Origin: Pectinophora gossypiella
Lineage: Eukaryota; Arthropoda; Insecta; Lepidoptera; Gelechiidae
Assembly (NCBI RefSeq): GCF_024362695.1
Contig: NC_065422.1
Coordinates: 4,029,534 to 4,093,533 of the forward strand
Length of the DNA: 64,000 nucleotides
Reading direction: 5' to 3'
The position numbers were made by a program, and so were the translations under genes. Numbering within the stretch: the stretch's first letter is position 1; every line of letters starts with the position of its first letter. This document shows positions 52,958-63,235 of this stretch, one piece after another. A model generated the notes under the pieces. It had not been told where the DNA came from. It worked only from the letters and a program-made list of their open reading frames with translations, and did no database searches.

Positions 52958-53298
52958 TATTCTTCTTCTATCGTGTGGGTTGTGAGGTGGATGACCAACC
53001 TCATCAACCCTGGTGTCAGGGTTATTATTGAGCCGTCATAGGCCCCTGACATGACTCATGTACTCGTACCTAACGACTACGTACTGACATCAGTAAGTAG
53101 TAACCGGGACCAACGGCTTAACGTGCCTTCCGAAGCATGGATCATCTTACTTTTGGACAATCAGGTGATCAGCTTGTAAATTCCTAACCAAACCAGGGAT
53201 CACACAAAGTGATTTATTGTGATTTGTCCCCACCGGGATTTGAACCTGGAACCTCCGGATCGTGAGCACAACGCTCAACCACTGGACCACAGAGGCCG
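52958..53298 (-). mobile_element. SINE-A, full length
   Basis: It is complete from the tail (TCTTCTTCTATCGTGTGGG) to the tRNA-like head (GAGCACAACGCTCAACCACT on the plus strand). It starts 16 bp after the FB-2 double unit. Confidence 0.86.
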
Positions 53299-53752
53299 TA
53301 AGGAAGCATAATAAGTCTCTAATATTGCCGACTACCTAAGGGAGTCTCTGAGTCACCGGATCTTATAACCGAACAAGTTCTATCGAACTTTGTCATTTTT
53401 GAATTTAGAATCGTGTAATTTGGCGGATGAAGTCTCGGGTGAACAGGTAGTATGGATACATGCGTTTGTCACACACAAACCTGCTTAGCTACACCACCAC
53501 CAGAAAGCAATTAGTGGTAACAAAACGTCTACCAAAACCGCATCCATATTTACATGAAACATTACAATAAATCACTCGATTCACTTTCCTAAATTGATAT
53601 TGTAATCCGCTTCGTTTTGTTTTTGTTTCTTATTGAATAAATGAAGACGTTGCTGTGATGCGGCTTCGTTAAATTGCTATCTCCCGCACATGCGCAGGAG
53701 TAGAATAGCATTTGTTATTTATTTTTTTATTTTGATATTTGTCTTACAGCTT

Positions 53753-53922
53753 TGTATGGGACATACCTAATAGTCTACCATTTATGGTCAGTCACATCTC
53801 TAGCGCGAGCAAACCAACGCGTCTCAATGTTTGGATCTTGTAATTTAATATAATATCCTAAGTAATACAGTTCATTCAATTATTTGTGTAAGGTTTTATT
53901 ACAATTACCAGCGCTCCCTACA
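53753..53922 (-). mobile_element. Solo LTR, family 2, copy 2
   Basis: This 170-bp segment is in the opposite orientation to the copy at 45444-45609. Its ends are TGTATGGG and CCCTACA on the plus strand and it is flanked by a perfect AGCTT duplication (53748-53752 and 53923-53927). Small indels separate it from copy 1. Confidence 0.88.
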
Positions 53923-54128
53923 AGCTTCATTTTATTGTAAAAATACGTTTGCTTTTTACCAAAATATCACCTGATGATTAGTGAAATCGGTTTCTGGTGT
54001 AAGGAGGTGCATGCTTATTGCTAACCTAGTAATATATACAAAGATCACACCTAATTGCTATTCTTTTCACTATTGAAACAGATATAAATTCAAAGAAAAA
54101 AAAATATTTTTCTTCTCTTCTAATCCCT

Positions 54129-54350
54129 TTATTCCCTGTTGGGATTTAGGGCTCGAATAACAGATTGCCACTCCTCGCGGTCTTTTGCAGCTTGCTCCCA
54201 TGACATGCAGAGAGTTTTCAACTCTCGGCCAACCAAGTGTCGCCAGGTCTCTTTGGGCCCCTGCTTAAAACGTTTTCCACGCGCTCACCAGGTCAGAGCT
54301 CGTCCGGACGGTTGCTCCTGAGATCTTCTAAGGACATGACCAATCCACCT
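54129..54350 (-). pseudogene. LINE ORF2 C-terminus with internal stop
   Basis: The minus strand encodes RWIGHVLRRSQEQPSGRALTW, a TGA, then a GKRFKQGPKETWRHL block and WEQAAKDREEWQSVIRAL to TAA. This RWxGHVxR...KETWRR...REEW pattern is LINE ORF2. It is 5'-truncated and broken. Confidence 0.83.
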
Positions 54351-55014
54351 AATTACTATTGCGGAAGGTAAATCCCACGGAAATATCTGCCTACTTAGTA
54401 GATATTACTAAATGCCTATCCACTCTTATTTTGATAATGTTGCAAGTTTTTTTTTTCTTTGAGTTATATCTGCAATCAGTAAGCGTCCGTTTGTGTTACT
54501 ATGAGCAGATGAGCTGAAATGGAACTTGACTATATGAGAGTCATATCCACTGACATATCCTCAGCAATAATGTTGCAAGTTGATGAATTATTTATAATGC
54601 TTTATGTTCTGCTACTAATAATTTCAGGCGTAAATTATTGGTACTTAAAATGTTCGACTCGTTTGTCGACTCCACAGTAGTACCTGTGCCACTTATCGTA
54701 TACTCCGATACAAAATGGAGAACCACGATGCACAGAAGCTGACTTATGTCCTGTCCCGTGATATGTTCATTTTAACAATAAATATTGCTGGCCAATTAAA
54801 CAGGGGACTGATCTTACAGGACGACACTGAGATTGGAGACACAGTAGCAAAAATATAACCTTAGAACGATCATAGTTAAAAAGTCATCTAATTAGAGATA
54901 TTTTCATCAGAATTTACATCAGGTGAAGGATATTAGGATTACGAAAGCGATTAAAGCGAAGGTTGGTGGTAGGGCTGGCATAGAAAGACGTAGAAGGACG
55001 TCATCATCATCAAT
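54351..55014. other. No feature recognised
   Basis: It lies between two LINE relics. I see no frame or repeat. Confidence 0.45.
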
Positions 55015-55272
55015 TTAAGAGCCACGCTCTTGTCGGTGTAGCATTTTCCATTCCAGTCTATCAAAGGCCAATTCCTTGACTTCCCTAGAAAACACGACGT
55101 TAACCTTTTCTTTAATCTGTTCCAAGTAAGCTGTTCTTGGTCTTTCCCTTCCTCTCTTTCATTCTAGCTTTCTTTCTATGATGTTTTTGATGAATTCGTT
55201 GTGTCTTATTAGGTGTCCAATCATCTTGCCTCTTCTGTCCTCAATAATTCTCAGTATTTGTCTCTTTTCTCG
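55015..55272 (-). pseudogene. LINE ORF2 C-terminus, same group as 50650
   Basis: The minus strand matches 50800-51061 closely, including the HRQERGS-TAA end and a (ATG)n tail. It is 5'-truncated inside the LRIIEDRRGKMIGHLIRH region. Confidence 0.82.
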
Positions 55273-56182
55273 AGAATATCAATAGGTGTGGCTGCGCAAA
55301 CAGCTCTACGCAAACGGCAGACGAAGTAGGAATATTCAAAGAAATAGTTGTTCCAATATCCAATGATGTGCCGTTCCCCTGAATGTTCCAAAAGTGGGAA
55401 TATCCCTGTTGCAAAAACTCACAAATAGAAAGGAAAACATGAAACAGTAGGAGTAGGGTCCTGTGCCGGGAGGTTTTCTGGCTACGTCTTTCCCTCAGCG
55501 ATACAGCTTCCGATTTTGTAGTAGTTTTACAGCTAGTTAAATAGTATGTAATTTTATTTTTGACGTTCAAAAAGCGCTGACTATGTAAGCCAATTATGAA
55601 GAATTTTTGTTTTTTTTTTTCTCTTTAATAGTAAAGACACTGGCACTAGAAATTGTCCTTTCTTGGACTCTGATGCTATCTACATAAAGGTTAGGCAAAA
55701 AAGATTTTTTTACTTCTTTAACTTTTGTTCCTTTTACTGACCACTTTGGGATCCTTCCCAAGACCGGCACAACTTTGCCAATATCCCTTTTTCTAATAGA
55801 AGCAAAAACAACAACACATAGGAGAGGTAACTATTAATAAATGCACATATTTTATATTATACACTCGCATATATAAATGTGAGAAAAGTCATTCGCTTCT
55901 GCAATCGTATGTCGCAAGAGAAATTGTTTTGCTGAATCGATTTTATCGATTAACTTCTCGATCTTATATCGATTATTTTTTATTCCGCTTTCGTCTTTTG
56001 ATGCTGCCGTGTGATGTCTTTATTAAAATTGATACAATGTTAAATGCTCTGTAGTTTATCATAGCAGATTGGATTGTTAATGAACCTTCGAGAGAATTCC
56101 GAACAGTTAATTGAAGATCGCAAAACAATGTTCCTATGAAATGTTTTTGTTTAATAAATTGACGCTGTTTCACTGGATGGCT
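55273..56182. other. No feature recognised
   Basis: The 109-codon minus-strand frame at 55241-55570 overlaps a LINE relic and shows no motif; I do not call it a gene. Confidence 0.45.
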
Positions 56183-56255
56183 AAAGCCGTGATGGCTCAG
56201 TTGAGAAAACGCATGACTTATATGACAAGGTCAGGAGTTTGAATCTCAGTTAGTG
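56183..56255 (+). other. tRNA-like relic
   Basis: GCCGTGATGGCTCAGTTGAG resembles an A-box and GGAGTTTGAATCTC a B-box at tRNA-like spacing. No acceptor pairing is convincing, so it is probably a SINE head. Confidence 0.5.
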
Positions 56256-56275
56256 TTTTTATATACAGAACTCTT

Positions 56276-56400
56276 CTTTTTCGTTTTCTCACGTGTAAAT
56301 TGTGAGATTAACCACTGACCTCATTAACTCTTGTGTCAGGGTCTCTATTGAGTCGCCAAAGGTCTCTGTTATGGTTTGTGTAACGATACATACTTACTTA
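56276..56400 (-). mobile_element. SINE-A tail, diverged
   Basis: It keeps TTGTGTCAGGGTCTCTATTG and TGTAACGATACATACTTACT but has many substitutions. SINE-B follows in the same orientation. Confidence 0.6.
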
Positions 56401-56420
56401 CACAAATACCATAAGCATAG

Positions 56421-56656
56421 ACAGTCTATATACCTTACTTCCCACTGCTGGGCACAGGCCTCCCCTCGATCAACCGGAGGGGGTATGGAGCATACTCCAT
56501 CACGCTGCTCCACTGTCGGTTGGTGGAGGTGTTTTTACGGCTAATAGCCGGGACCAACGGCCTAACGTGCCCTCCGAAGCACGGAATATTCTTATTTTTT
56601 CAGACAATCAGGTGATCAAGCCTGTAAAGTCCTTACCAAACAAAGGACTGTCTCAC
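56421..56656 (-). mobile_element. SINE-B, 5'-truncated
   Basis: It covers tail, core (GGGACCAACGGCCTAACGTG on the plus strand) and part of the pre-core region, and stops at GGACTGTCTCAC. Confidence 0.8.
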
Positions 56657-56720
56657 CCCTCCGAAATATGAATCAGTTTCTTTATTAAATTAGATCAATT
56701 AACGCTGGATTGGGAGCATT

Positions 56721-56815
56721 TTTTGATATGACTTATTCTAGATTTACCGCAGAAACATTAACTACTTGGCCGGACAAATAGGGACCGCTGAGAGCTCTCA
56801 CTCGGTCACTTAAAG
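56721..56815 (-). mobile_element. SINE-D 3' end, diverged
   Basis: It reads TTTTTTGATATGACTTATTC to GAGAGCTCTCACTCGGTCAC on the plus strand. Confidence 0.65.
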
Positions 56816-56950
56816 TAAAAGGCCTGAGGATCCTACCTAAGTCAGGGTCTTCTGATTACTCGTTCTGCTCATCCTAATAGGGAGGCTGGCGTGTAGGGAT
56901 GTGTGTGTGAAACCCTTTCCTTGCAATTAGGTTCTTACTCTATACAGTAG

Positions 56951-57203
56951 GTATAACATAACATAAACAGCCTATAAACGTCCCACTGCTGGACACAGGC
57001 CTCTTCTCCATCAACCAGTAGGATCATACTCCACCACGCTGTTCCATTGCGGTCGGCCGACATTTTTGGCTAGTAGCCGAGATCAACGTTTTCATAACAA
57101 TGGACGTTCTCACAAAGTCATTTAGTCCATGTCATTCGGGAATCGAACCCGGACCTCCCAATCCGATCCCAATCCTCTAATCTAACCAATAGTCAGTGAA
57201 GCC
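56951..57203 (-). mobile_element. SINE-B, internally deleted and diverged
   Basis: The tail and tRNA-like head are both recognisable (GGGAATCGAACCCGGACCTC on the plus strand is the B-box side). Most of the core is missing. Confidence 0.7.
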
Positions 57204-57498
57204 ATGATTAGAAATAACCAATAAAGTATATGACAAATCGTTACTAATAAAGACTTTATGTTAACAAGTTAGAAAAAAAAACCCAATTACATATCGATCA
57301 AAACTGACTCAGCAGTAGCGTTCCCACACTTACGGTAATAAATTTGGTAATATTTAATTCGGTAATATTTAAACTACATTAAGATATCTTGCGACATGGG
57401 AAATGCTATGGAATTCAGAAGCGGTCGCGCTATACGCATGTATGGTCAACAGTGACTTGCCTTCCCTGAGAATATTCCCACTTGCAACATTCCCGAGA

Positions 57499-57800
57499 GT
57501 TTTTTTTTTGCCGCAGATGGTATCTACTTTGCCGAACAAATGGGGAGCGCTGAAGGCTCTCACCCGGACAACGTTTAAGACAACAGGCCTGAGGGTGCCC
57601 AGTTAGGCGCGAACCTCGCCTCAGGGCGTCGTCTGAGAGAGAAAATATTTGAAATAATTAATCGACCCTGGTGGGTCGATAGCGATAAGCGCTAATTGAG
57701 GAAAATCGTCGACCACGCCTCAGGTCGGTATCGGGGTATGAAGTGTTTGGTGTCGCGAGCTGATTGGCTGCCTTTATGGTTAGAGTAATTAGATCGTTGG
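57499..57800 (-). mobile_element. SINE-D, near full length
   Basis: In minus orientation, from TTTTTTTTTGCCGCAGATGG on the plus strand to the GGTTAGAGTAATTAGATCGT start region. The last 40 bp before poly(A) are deleted. Confidence 0.8.
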
Positions 57801-58306
57801 GATCGTATATTACGTCCTTCAATTCCCGACAGTAAAGAAGCAGCAACACTTAGGTATGGAAAAACGGCTTTGATGCCTAACCTTTACGCAGACAAGATAA
57901 GAGCACAAGAAAAAGCAATTTGAGAAAGAAAAGCAGCTAGTCTTTGGTATTAAAGAGTTTTTACCTCAGGAATCACCACTTTCGGATTATTCTCGGGAAC
58001 GCCACATTACTGATGGTCAAACGATCATATTTCATGGTCGTTTTAGTGTTAACGTTAATGTTTTATCGGTATATACGAATCGTAAATCATAATAGTGTTT
58101 TGCGTTGTTTAATAGTTGATAGACGTTTAATGATATTTACATTTCTATACAGTTCTGAGCGCGAACATTAGCTTCATATAAAAAATGACGAAGGATCGTT
58201 CTTTAACGTTCTTTATGTAAAAAATGACGATTGAAAGTGTAACTATGTTACCTGCTGAATAAAGATATTTTGAATTGGAATAATAATAAAAAAATGAATA
58301 ATACCC

Positions 58307-58372
58307 ACTCCAGTTGATTTAGGGAAGGCCTGTGCCCCGTGAAACGTATATATAGGCTATTTATGTTTGTAT
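58307..58372 (+). mobile_element. SINE-B tail
   Basis: It has CCACTCCAGTTGATTTAGGG and GTATATATAGGCTATTTATG; the rest is absent. Confidence 0.6.
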
Positions 58373-58837
58373 TATGTATGCTTTAATTTGGCCTTACACC
58401 ACAAAACCCCGGACCACACACAATGGCGTGACACAAAACATATAACAATATGTATACAAGCTCATAATAAAATCCTTCATCACTAAAAGTTCAGTGACCT
58501 CATAACCCATGCTCTTCGCATCAAGAAGACAATGAAAACCTGTACAAAAAGTACGAAACCCGCAAGATAATACATTTATAATACTTGGCTCTCGAATTGC
58601 GATTATTCGCGCCTGCGCACCGCCGCGGGCTGCGCCACTCTTTATAATTTGATCACATTTGTACGACGGACAATGCGCGGCCCAAAGCGCGGTAAGCGAC
58701 AGGCGAACAAAAGTGGCGTGGAGTCGACTTATCATATTTATATTTATAAAATGTGAATGTTCGGTTTAGCCGTACGGGCATAAAAAGGGATAGACAAAGT
58801 TACTTTCACATTCAATAATATTACAATATAATACAGG
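58373..58837. other. GC-rich patch, no gene called
   Basis: GCGCCTGCGCACCGCCGCGG near 58610 is a local GC island. The 113-codon minus-strand frame across it lacks recognisable domains. Confidence 0.4.
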
Positions 58838-59286
58838 TACGATACTTTATTGCACTGAAGGAACACCCAACACAATTATTACTAAGGTTGCAATTTGTTC
58901 CAGGCAAACTTTGGGTGATAAAATATAATTAAATAAAGAACAGTAGCGGGTCGGACGGTGTTATAATAAAATAACAGTTTTGGGCTTATAAGTAAAGCAC
59001 AACGAGAATAGTCTTTGTTTACTTGATGGAGCGAGTTTGCCAAAAGGTGCCTGTTTACTCTGGCCTTGAAAGCACTCCAGGTTATATGCATTAGGAAATA
59101 CAGAAGATTGCAGAGAATTCCACTCCCTAGCAGTGCGCATAATGAAGGACGATGCGAAACGCTTTTAGTATAGTTGGAATATCCACCAAATAGGGATGGA
59201 ACCCGGCCATACGGCCGGACTTCTATAAGTCCGAAAATAAAAGTGGGATAGTGGGATGAGCTCGTGTAGATCGCGTGCACAGGCAT
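58838..59286 (-). pseudogene. LINE ORF2 C-terminus plus 3' UTR (jockey-like)
   Basis: The minus strand reads RTAREWNSLQSSVFPNAYNL, then after a one-base shift FKARVNRHLL, a block typical of jockey-like ORF2 ends. The 3' UTR follows, with the TTGCCTGGAACAAATTGCAA region and ACTTTATTGCA in reverse. The open 134-codon frame here is in the wrong register for most of its length. The same 3' UTR recurs at 7437, 15760, 20257, 24490, 30130, 43650, 48530 and 49108. Confidence 0.78.
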
Positions 59287-59367
59287 GTTTTATCTGTAAT
59301 AAAGTGTTTTCTGTAGCAAATTAAAAACTAGTTGTTTAAAAAAAATACTGATACCAGCCTAACAGTA

Positions 59368-59508
59368 CGTCATGAGCAATATCATATACCCACTTTAGAA
59401 CCCAGTCGCACTATCATATTTGACGTTTAATGAGACTTGCGGTTTAATTTGTCAAAAAAGTTAATGTGACATGGTTTCAAAGTGTATACATATTAGTACT
59501 CGTGACCG
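59368..59508 (-). mobile_element. MITE-1, full length
   Basis: The 141-bp copy is flanked by TA on each side and shows CGTCATGAGCA and CTCGTGACCG ends. It lies 37 bp from an FB-2 unit. Confidence 0.85.
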
Positions 59509-59544
59509 TACGTATCAACAAAAAAAAAGCACAAAACGAATATA

Positions 59545-59743
59545 CAGGGTGTTAGTGACATCGTAACGAAAACTGAGGGGTGGTTCAGGCCATGATTCTG
59601 AGTTGATATCAAGTAGAAATTTCCGTCGCAAAAGTATAGAATTGAAAATAATTTAAAAAAACTAAAACAAATCTTGATTTTAACTCAGAATCATGGTCTG
59701 AATCAACCCCCTCAGTATTCGTTACGATGTCACTAACACCCAG
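59545..59743. mobile_element. FB-2 single foldback unit
   Basis: This 199-bp copy starts CAGGGTGTTAGTGACATCG and ends GATGTCACTAACACCCAG, with TA on both sides. Its two arms pair over most of their length. Confidence 0.83.
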
Positions 59744-60047
59744 TATTAGTAGGTACGGATTTAAATATTTAGCAACATAACACAGACTCCACTAGCGTTG
59801 TTCCACAGTGGACTCGCGACTCCTTCAGTGGCCCGCCTGGGGCACACAATGGAGCTACTTTTTCTCCACCATAAACATTTGTATTCCACCCGCACCCAGC
59901 CCATTACCGGCCAGTAGCCTAGGGCACCCAGATCATGCTGCCATGGACATTTTGGACAATTATTGGTTTTATTGGGTTCTGTTTGGAACACTCCTAATTT
60001 ATATTTTAGGTTAGACTCTTTAACTTAAGTTTTATAAAAATTCTGAC

Positions 60048-60122
60048 TCGAACTGGCCTTGAACCCGCAGCTCTTTTTAAGCCGGGACAAGCGTGTTAAC
60101 CATTACACCAGCGGGTCCTCCT
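60048..60122 (-). other. tRNA-like relic
   Basis: On the minus strand GGTGTAATGGTTAACACG (A-box-like) and GCGGGTTCAAGGCC (B-box-like) are 40 bp apart. The acceptor stem does not close, so it is a SINE head or tRNA pseudogene. Confidence 0.5.
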
Positions 60123-60171
60123 CCTGTCCATGTGAAATTCTGGGATATTTACGTACCTAACACACACGCAC

Positions 60172-60353
60172 ATTATAGAAGGAAAAATTGAAGGGAAGAG
60201 AGGAAGGGGTAGTCCTAGGATAACATTTATGAAACAAATAAAAGAGAAGGTGCAGGTCGTGCCGTATCGGGAGGTGAAGGTTTTGGCGGGAAACAGAGAG
60301 GAATGGCGGTTACTCCAACGACAAGAGCGCAGCTTTTAAATAGAGAGAGAGAG
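60172..60353 (+). pseudogene. LINE ORF2 end with (GA)n tail
   Basis: An open stretch ending EWRLLQRQERSF and TAA is followed by GAGAGAGAGAG. It is 5'-truncated at AACATTATAGAAGG-like sequence. Confidence 0.78.
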
Positions 60354-60539
60354 AACACATACGCACGCACGGATTTATACGTACTTACATCGTTTTTAAG
60401 CCGACCGTGTAGGTACTTGCTAAAACCCCCTATTCCGAGTAGTCTTACCAGTTGAACTACTGGGAATTTCCTTCCAAATAGACTTACTGAATAGTAAGAC
60501 ATCGCTTTTCCAATTGCAATTTATTTTTTATTTCAGACA

Positions 60540-60802
60540 CTTATAATTGGGTCGTGTACTATGTTTAAGATAAATTATGAAATTGCGATTACTAAATAAA
60601 GACAGATTTAGAACTAACGAAAATCATTTTCTTTTTTCTATTTAACTTATTTATGGATTTTAATCAAGAAAAACGTAATAATAAGTCAGACATTTTATCA
60701 CATTTATCTATGACTTCACAGGTTGCTTTTTCATACAAAATCCATAGTAATTTCGTGTTTTGACGTTTAGTAAAAAGTAACTGATTTAACTAGTTGGAAG
60801 CT
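60540..60802. repeat. Repeat S, uninterrupted
   Basis: It shares TCGTGTACTATGTTTAAGAT through AGTAACTGATTTAACTAGTT with 12415-12775. A partial copy is at 4555-4705. There is no coding capacity. Confidence 0.7.
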
Positions 60803-60867
60803 ACTTCAATCTTCAATTTGAGAATTTGAAGTAACTACAAATTGTCTATAGGGATACATGTGGCTTC

Positions 60868-60932
60868 TTTTTTTTTACGTGACTTACTGTAGATTTGCCA
60901 TAAATCGCTGAAGGCTCTCACCCGGTATCACA
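60868..60932 (-). mobile_element. SINE-D 3' end, internally deleted
   Basis: Poly(T), ACGTGACTTACTGTAGATTT, then GCTGAAGGCTCTCACCCGGT with about 30 bp missing between. Confidence 0.65.
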
Positions 60933-61020
60933 TGTGGCTGTACCACCCCTTTGGGACTACAGGCGTGAATTTTTGTATTTATACATAATTATCATTTTCA
61001 ATAGTAGGATATACTTTAAT

Positions 61021-61350
61021 GAGCCATAGAAGCCCAGTTGTTAGAATGTTAGACTCTCAATTTGAGGTCGCAGCTTCGAATCTCAGCACAGGCCTAAACC
61101 AATTATTTTCACATTCATGTTTGGATCATAAATGATTATCACGTGCAGTAAAGGAAAACATCGTTAGGAAACCCACATTCCCGAGAATTACATTTGGGAG
61201 GTATGTGACCTAACCTATATTGGGCTGGTTTTCCTTTCGCGGGTTGGAAGGTCAGACAGGCAGTCGCTTCTGTAAAAAACCGGACCTGTCAAATCTTCAG
61301 GTTAGGTTATCCGACCCTGTGAAAAACGAAATAACGCTAGGGAGATGATG
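61021..61350 (+). mobile_element. SINE-E, full length
   Basis: Head GAGCCATAGAAGCCCAGTTG through GAAATAACGCTAGGGAGATG at the tail. The B-box is degraded (GCTTCGAATCT). Confidence 0.82.
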
Positions 61351-61640
61351 AGTAGGAAATACTTTTCGCAGACTACTAAGCATTTCAGCTAAGCGTATTC
61401 AAAACGTTTTTACGTATACGAATTTCACAATCAAAACTAATTAACCAAAACCTCGTATTAGATAAAGTAATAACATTATTTCTTATAATTTGATAAAATA
61501 TAAAAGTATATCGTGAAGTAATGGGAATTAAAACTAAATTTAAAAGCTAATATGATAAGAGTCACCAAAATCTTTCTCATTATCGTAAATTCACGTGAGA
61601 GATTAAATGAAGGAGGGTAAATGTTACTGTTATAGGACAC

Positions 61641-61962
61641 GGCCCCGGTAGTCCAGTGGTTGAGCGTTGGGCTCACGATCCGGAGGCCCCAGGTTCGAAT
61701 CCCGGTGGGGGCATATCACAAAAATCACTTTGTGATCCCTAGTTTGGTTAGGACATTACAGGCTGATCACCTGATTGTCCGAAAGTAAGATGATCCGTGC
61801 TTCGGAAGGCACGTTAAGCCGTTGGTCCCGGTTACTAATTACTGATGTAAGTGAGTAATCGTTACATGAGCCATGTCAGGGGCCTTTGGCGGCTCAATTA
61901 TAACCCTGACACCAGGGTTGATGAGGTTGGTATTCTACCTCACGACCCACACGATAAGAAGA
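61641..61962 (+). mobile_element. SINE-A, best full-length copy
   Basis: This copy runs from the tRNA-like head (A-box, B-box GGTTCGAATCC) through the core CGTGCTTCGGAAGGCACGTT to the CACACGATAAGAAGAAG tail. The flanks ATAGGACAC and ATAGCACAC form a near-perfect target duplication. RNA polymerase III would transcribe such an element. Confidence 0.88.
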
Positions 61963-62204
61963 AGAATAGCACACGTCAATATTAGTTTTGAAAAAAATAT
62001 TTGCGGGTTAATCTTAAGAACCACTAAACGAATTTGCATGCGATTTTTACTGTTCTGATATGCATTTCTTCAAAAAGATTAAAGGATAAAAAAACGGTTA
62101 GTATCACTAGTGCACATAATAAGAAAAGATTAATTATACTTTATACTAACTGCTGCCATCTGTCAGGTTCCAGTCCCTGTGACTTGCCCCTTCCGTCCTG
62201 GGTG

Positions 62205-62325
62205 GTTAAAAAGGCCACATTGAAGCAATTTTTTTTGCACTTTTAGATATACGCGCAAATGTCAAATTGCAATATTGCTTTCTTAGATGAATTTCTCCGA
62301 TGTGGCCATTTTAACCCCCCTGCAT
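62205..62325. mobile_element. N-5, second foldback copy
   Basis: Arms GGTTAAAAAGGCCACATTGA and CCGATGTGGCCATTTTAACC pair with each other. The spacer carries the ATGTCAAATTGCAATATTGC segment shared with the copy at 19439-19595. Confidence 0.68.
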
Positions 62326-62784
62326 GGCAATAACTACTTGGCGGGAAAAATGGTTAATGTTATATTCGTCAAATCTACAAAAAGTCGCTTATAAAAAAAT
62401 ACATAAAACAGGAAAATTATGCGTGTGGTATCGCTTTTTAATCCTGCAACAAAGTAGACCCAATTTAATATCCTATTATTTCTTCCGACCGCTTATTAAA
62501 TGCTGGCCCATAATATGTGCATTAGCCCTACGCACGGTGCTCAAACGCTTATAATTCGAGTTTATTATGGGAATCCCACTATTATCATAGAGCGCTAAAT
62601 AACAGTAGAATATTACCTTGATTGTTTACGACACCGTTTCATAATTGTAGTTTATTAGTTATTATTATAGGTTATATTATTGTCAGTTATTACATACGTA
62701 ATGCTTCACGCCGTGATCCACAATGTGGTGGGCAGAGCGACAATTTGCGGTCTCTCTCTCGATTCAAGTTGTGAGATAGATTAT
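62326..62784. other. No feature recognised
   Basis: A vague SINE-D-like trace (AACTACTTGGCGGGAAAAAT) sits at its start. The 76-codon frame is not convincing. Confidence 0.4.
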
Positions 62785-62985
62785 GATCACATCATCACTA
62801 ATTTAAGAGCCACACTCATATCGGTGTAGCATTCTCCATGATACTTTTTAGGGAAAAATAGAGCAGTGGTTTCCCTCTTGCCTTCTGCCCCGCAGTACTC
62901 TGTCTGGCGAGAGTGGGATGGCGCCCAGAGTAGTCTATTTTAAAGCCGTACTAGGACTCCAGACGTCCGCCTCTGACCCTGATTT
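62785..62985 (-). pseudogene. LINE 3' region
   Basis: In minus orientation, ending at the TTTAAGAGCCACACTCATAT side. It includes ACTACTCTGGGCGCCATCCC in reverse. A shorter sibling lies at 48970-49075. Confidence 0.72.
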
Positions 62986-62991
62986 CTGCAG

Positions 62992-63160
62992 ACATCTAAT
63001 TTTATTTGTATAAACCTATCATTTTCTTATCCCCCGATAAGGAAAGAAACAGATAAATTGAATACCGCTAATTTTAAAATGAATGCATAATATAACCCGG
63101 GCGAATTAAATAGGATTCTCGCTGACCTGTTGATAAGCCCAGGTAACATAAGTGGACTTC
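62992..63160. mobile_element. M-4, left part only
   Basis: It begins TTCTGCAGACATCTAATTTT and continues to the CTCGCTGACCTG region, then diverges. Only the left half is recognisable. Confidence 0.65.
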
Positions 63161-63235
63161 ACGGCATTGATGGAAACGGTATAAACGGTTGTGTGAAATG
63201 TAAACTTCAATGTCACAACAATAGGGATATATACT

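Noticed and set aside
58394..58735. 113-codon minus-strand frame
   Set aside because: No domain, signal or homologous motif is visible and it spans a SINE-free GC patch. Length alone is not enough.
58882..59286. 134-codon minus-strand frame as a host gene
   Set aside because: A neighbouring register gives jockey-like ORF2 motifs and the same 3' UTR recurs elsewhere, so it is a decayed LINE.
61641..61715. Functional tRNA gene
   Set aside because: A- and B-boxes are good but the acceptor stem does not close and the sequence continues into SINE-A. The same holds for the heads at 313, 1640, 5865, 22261, 46844 and 53298.
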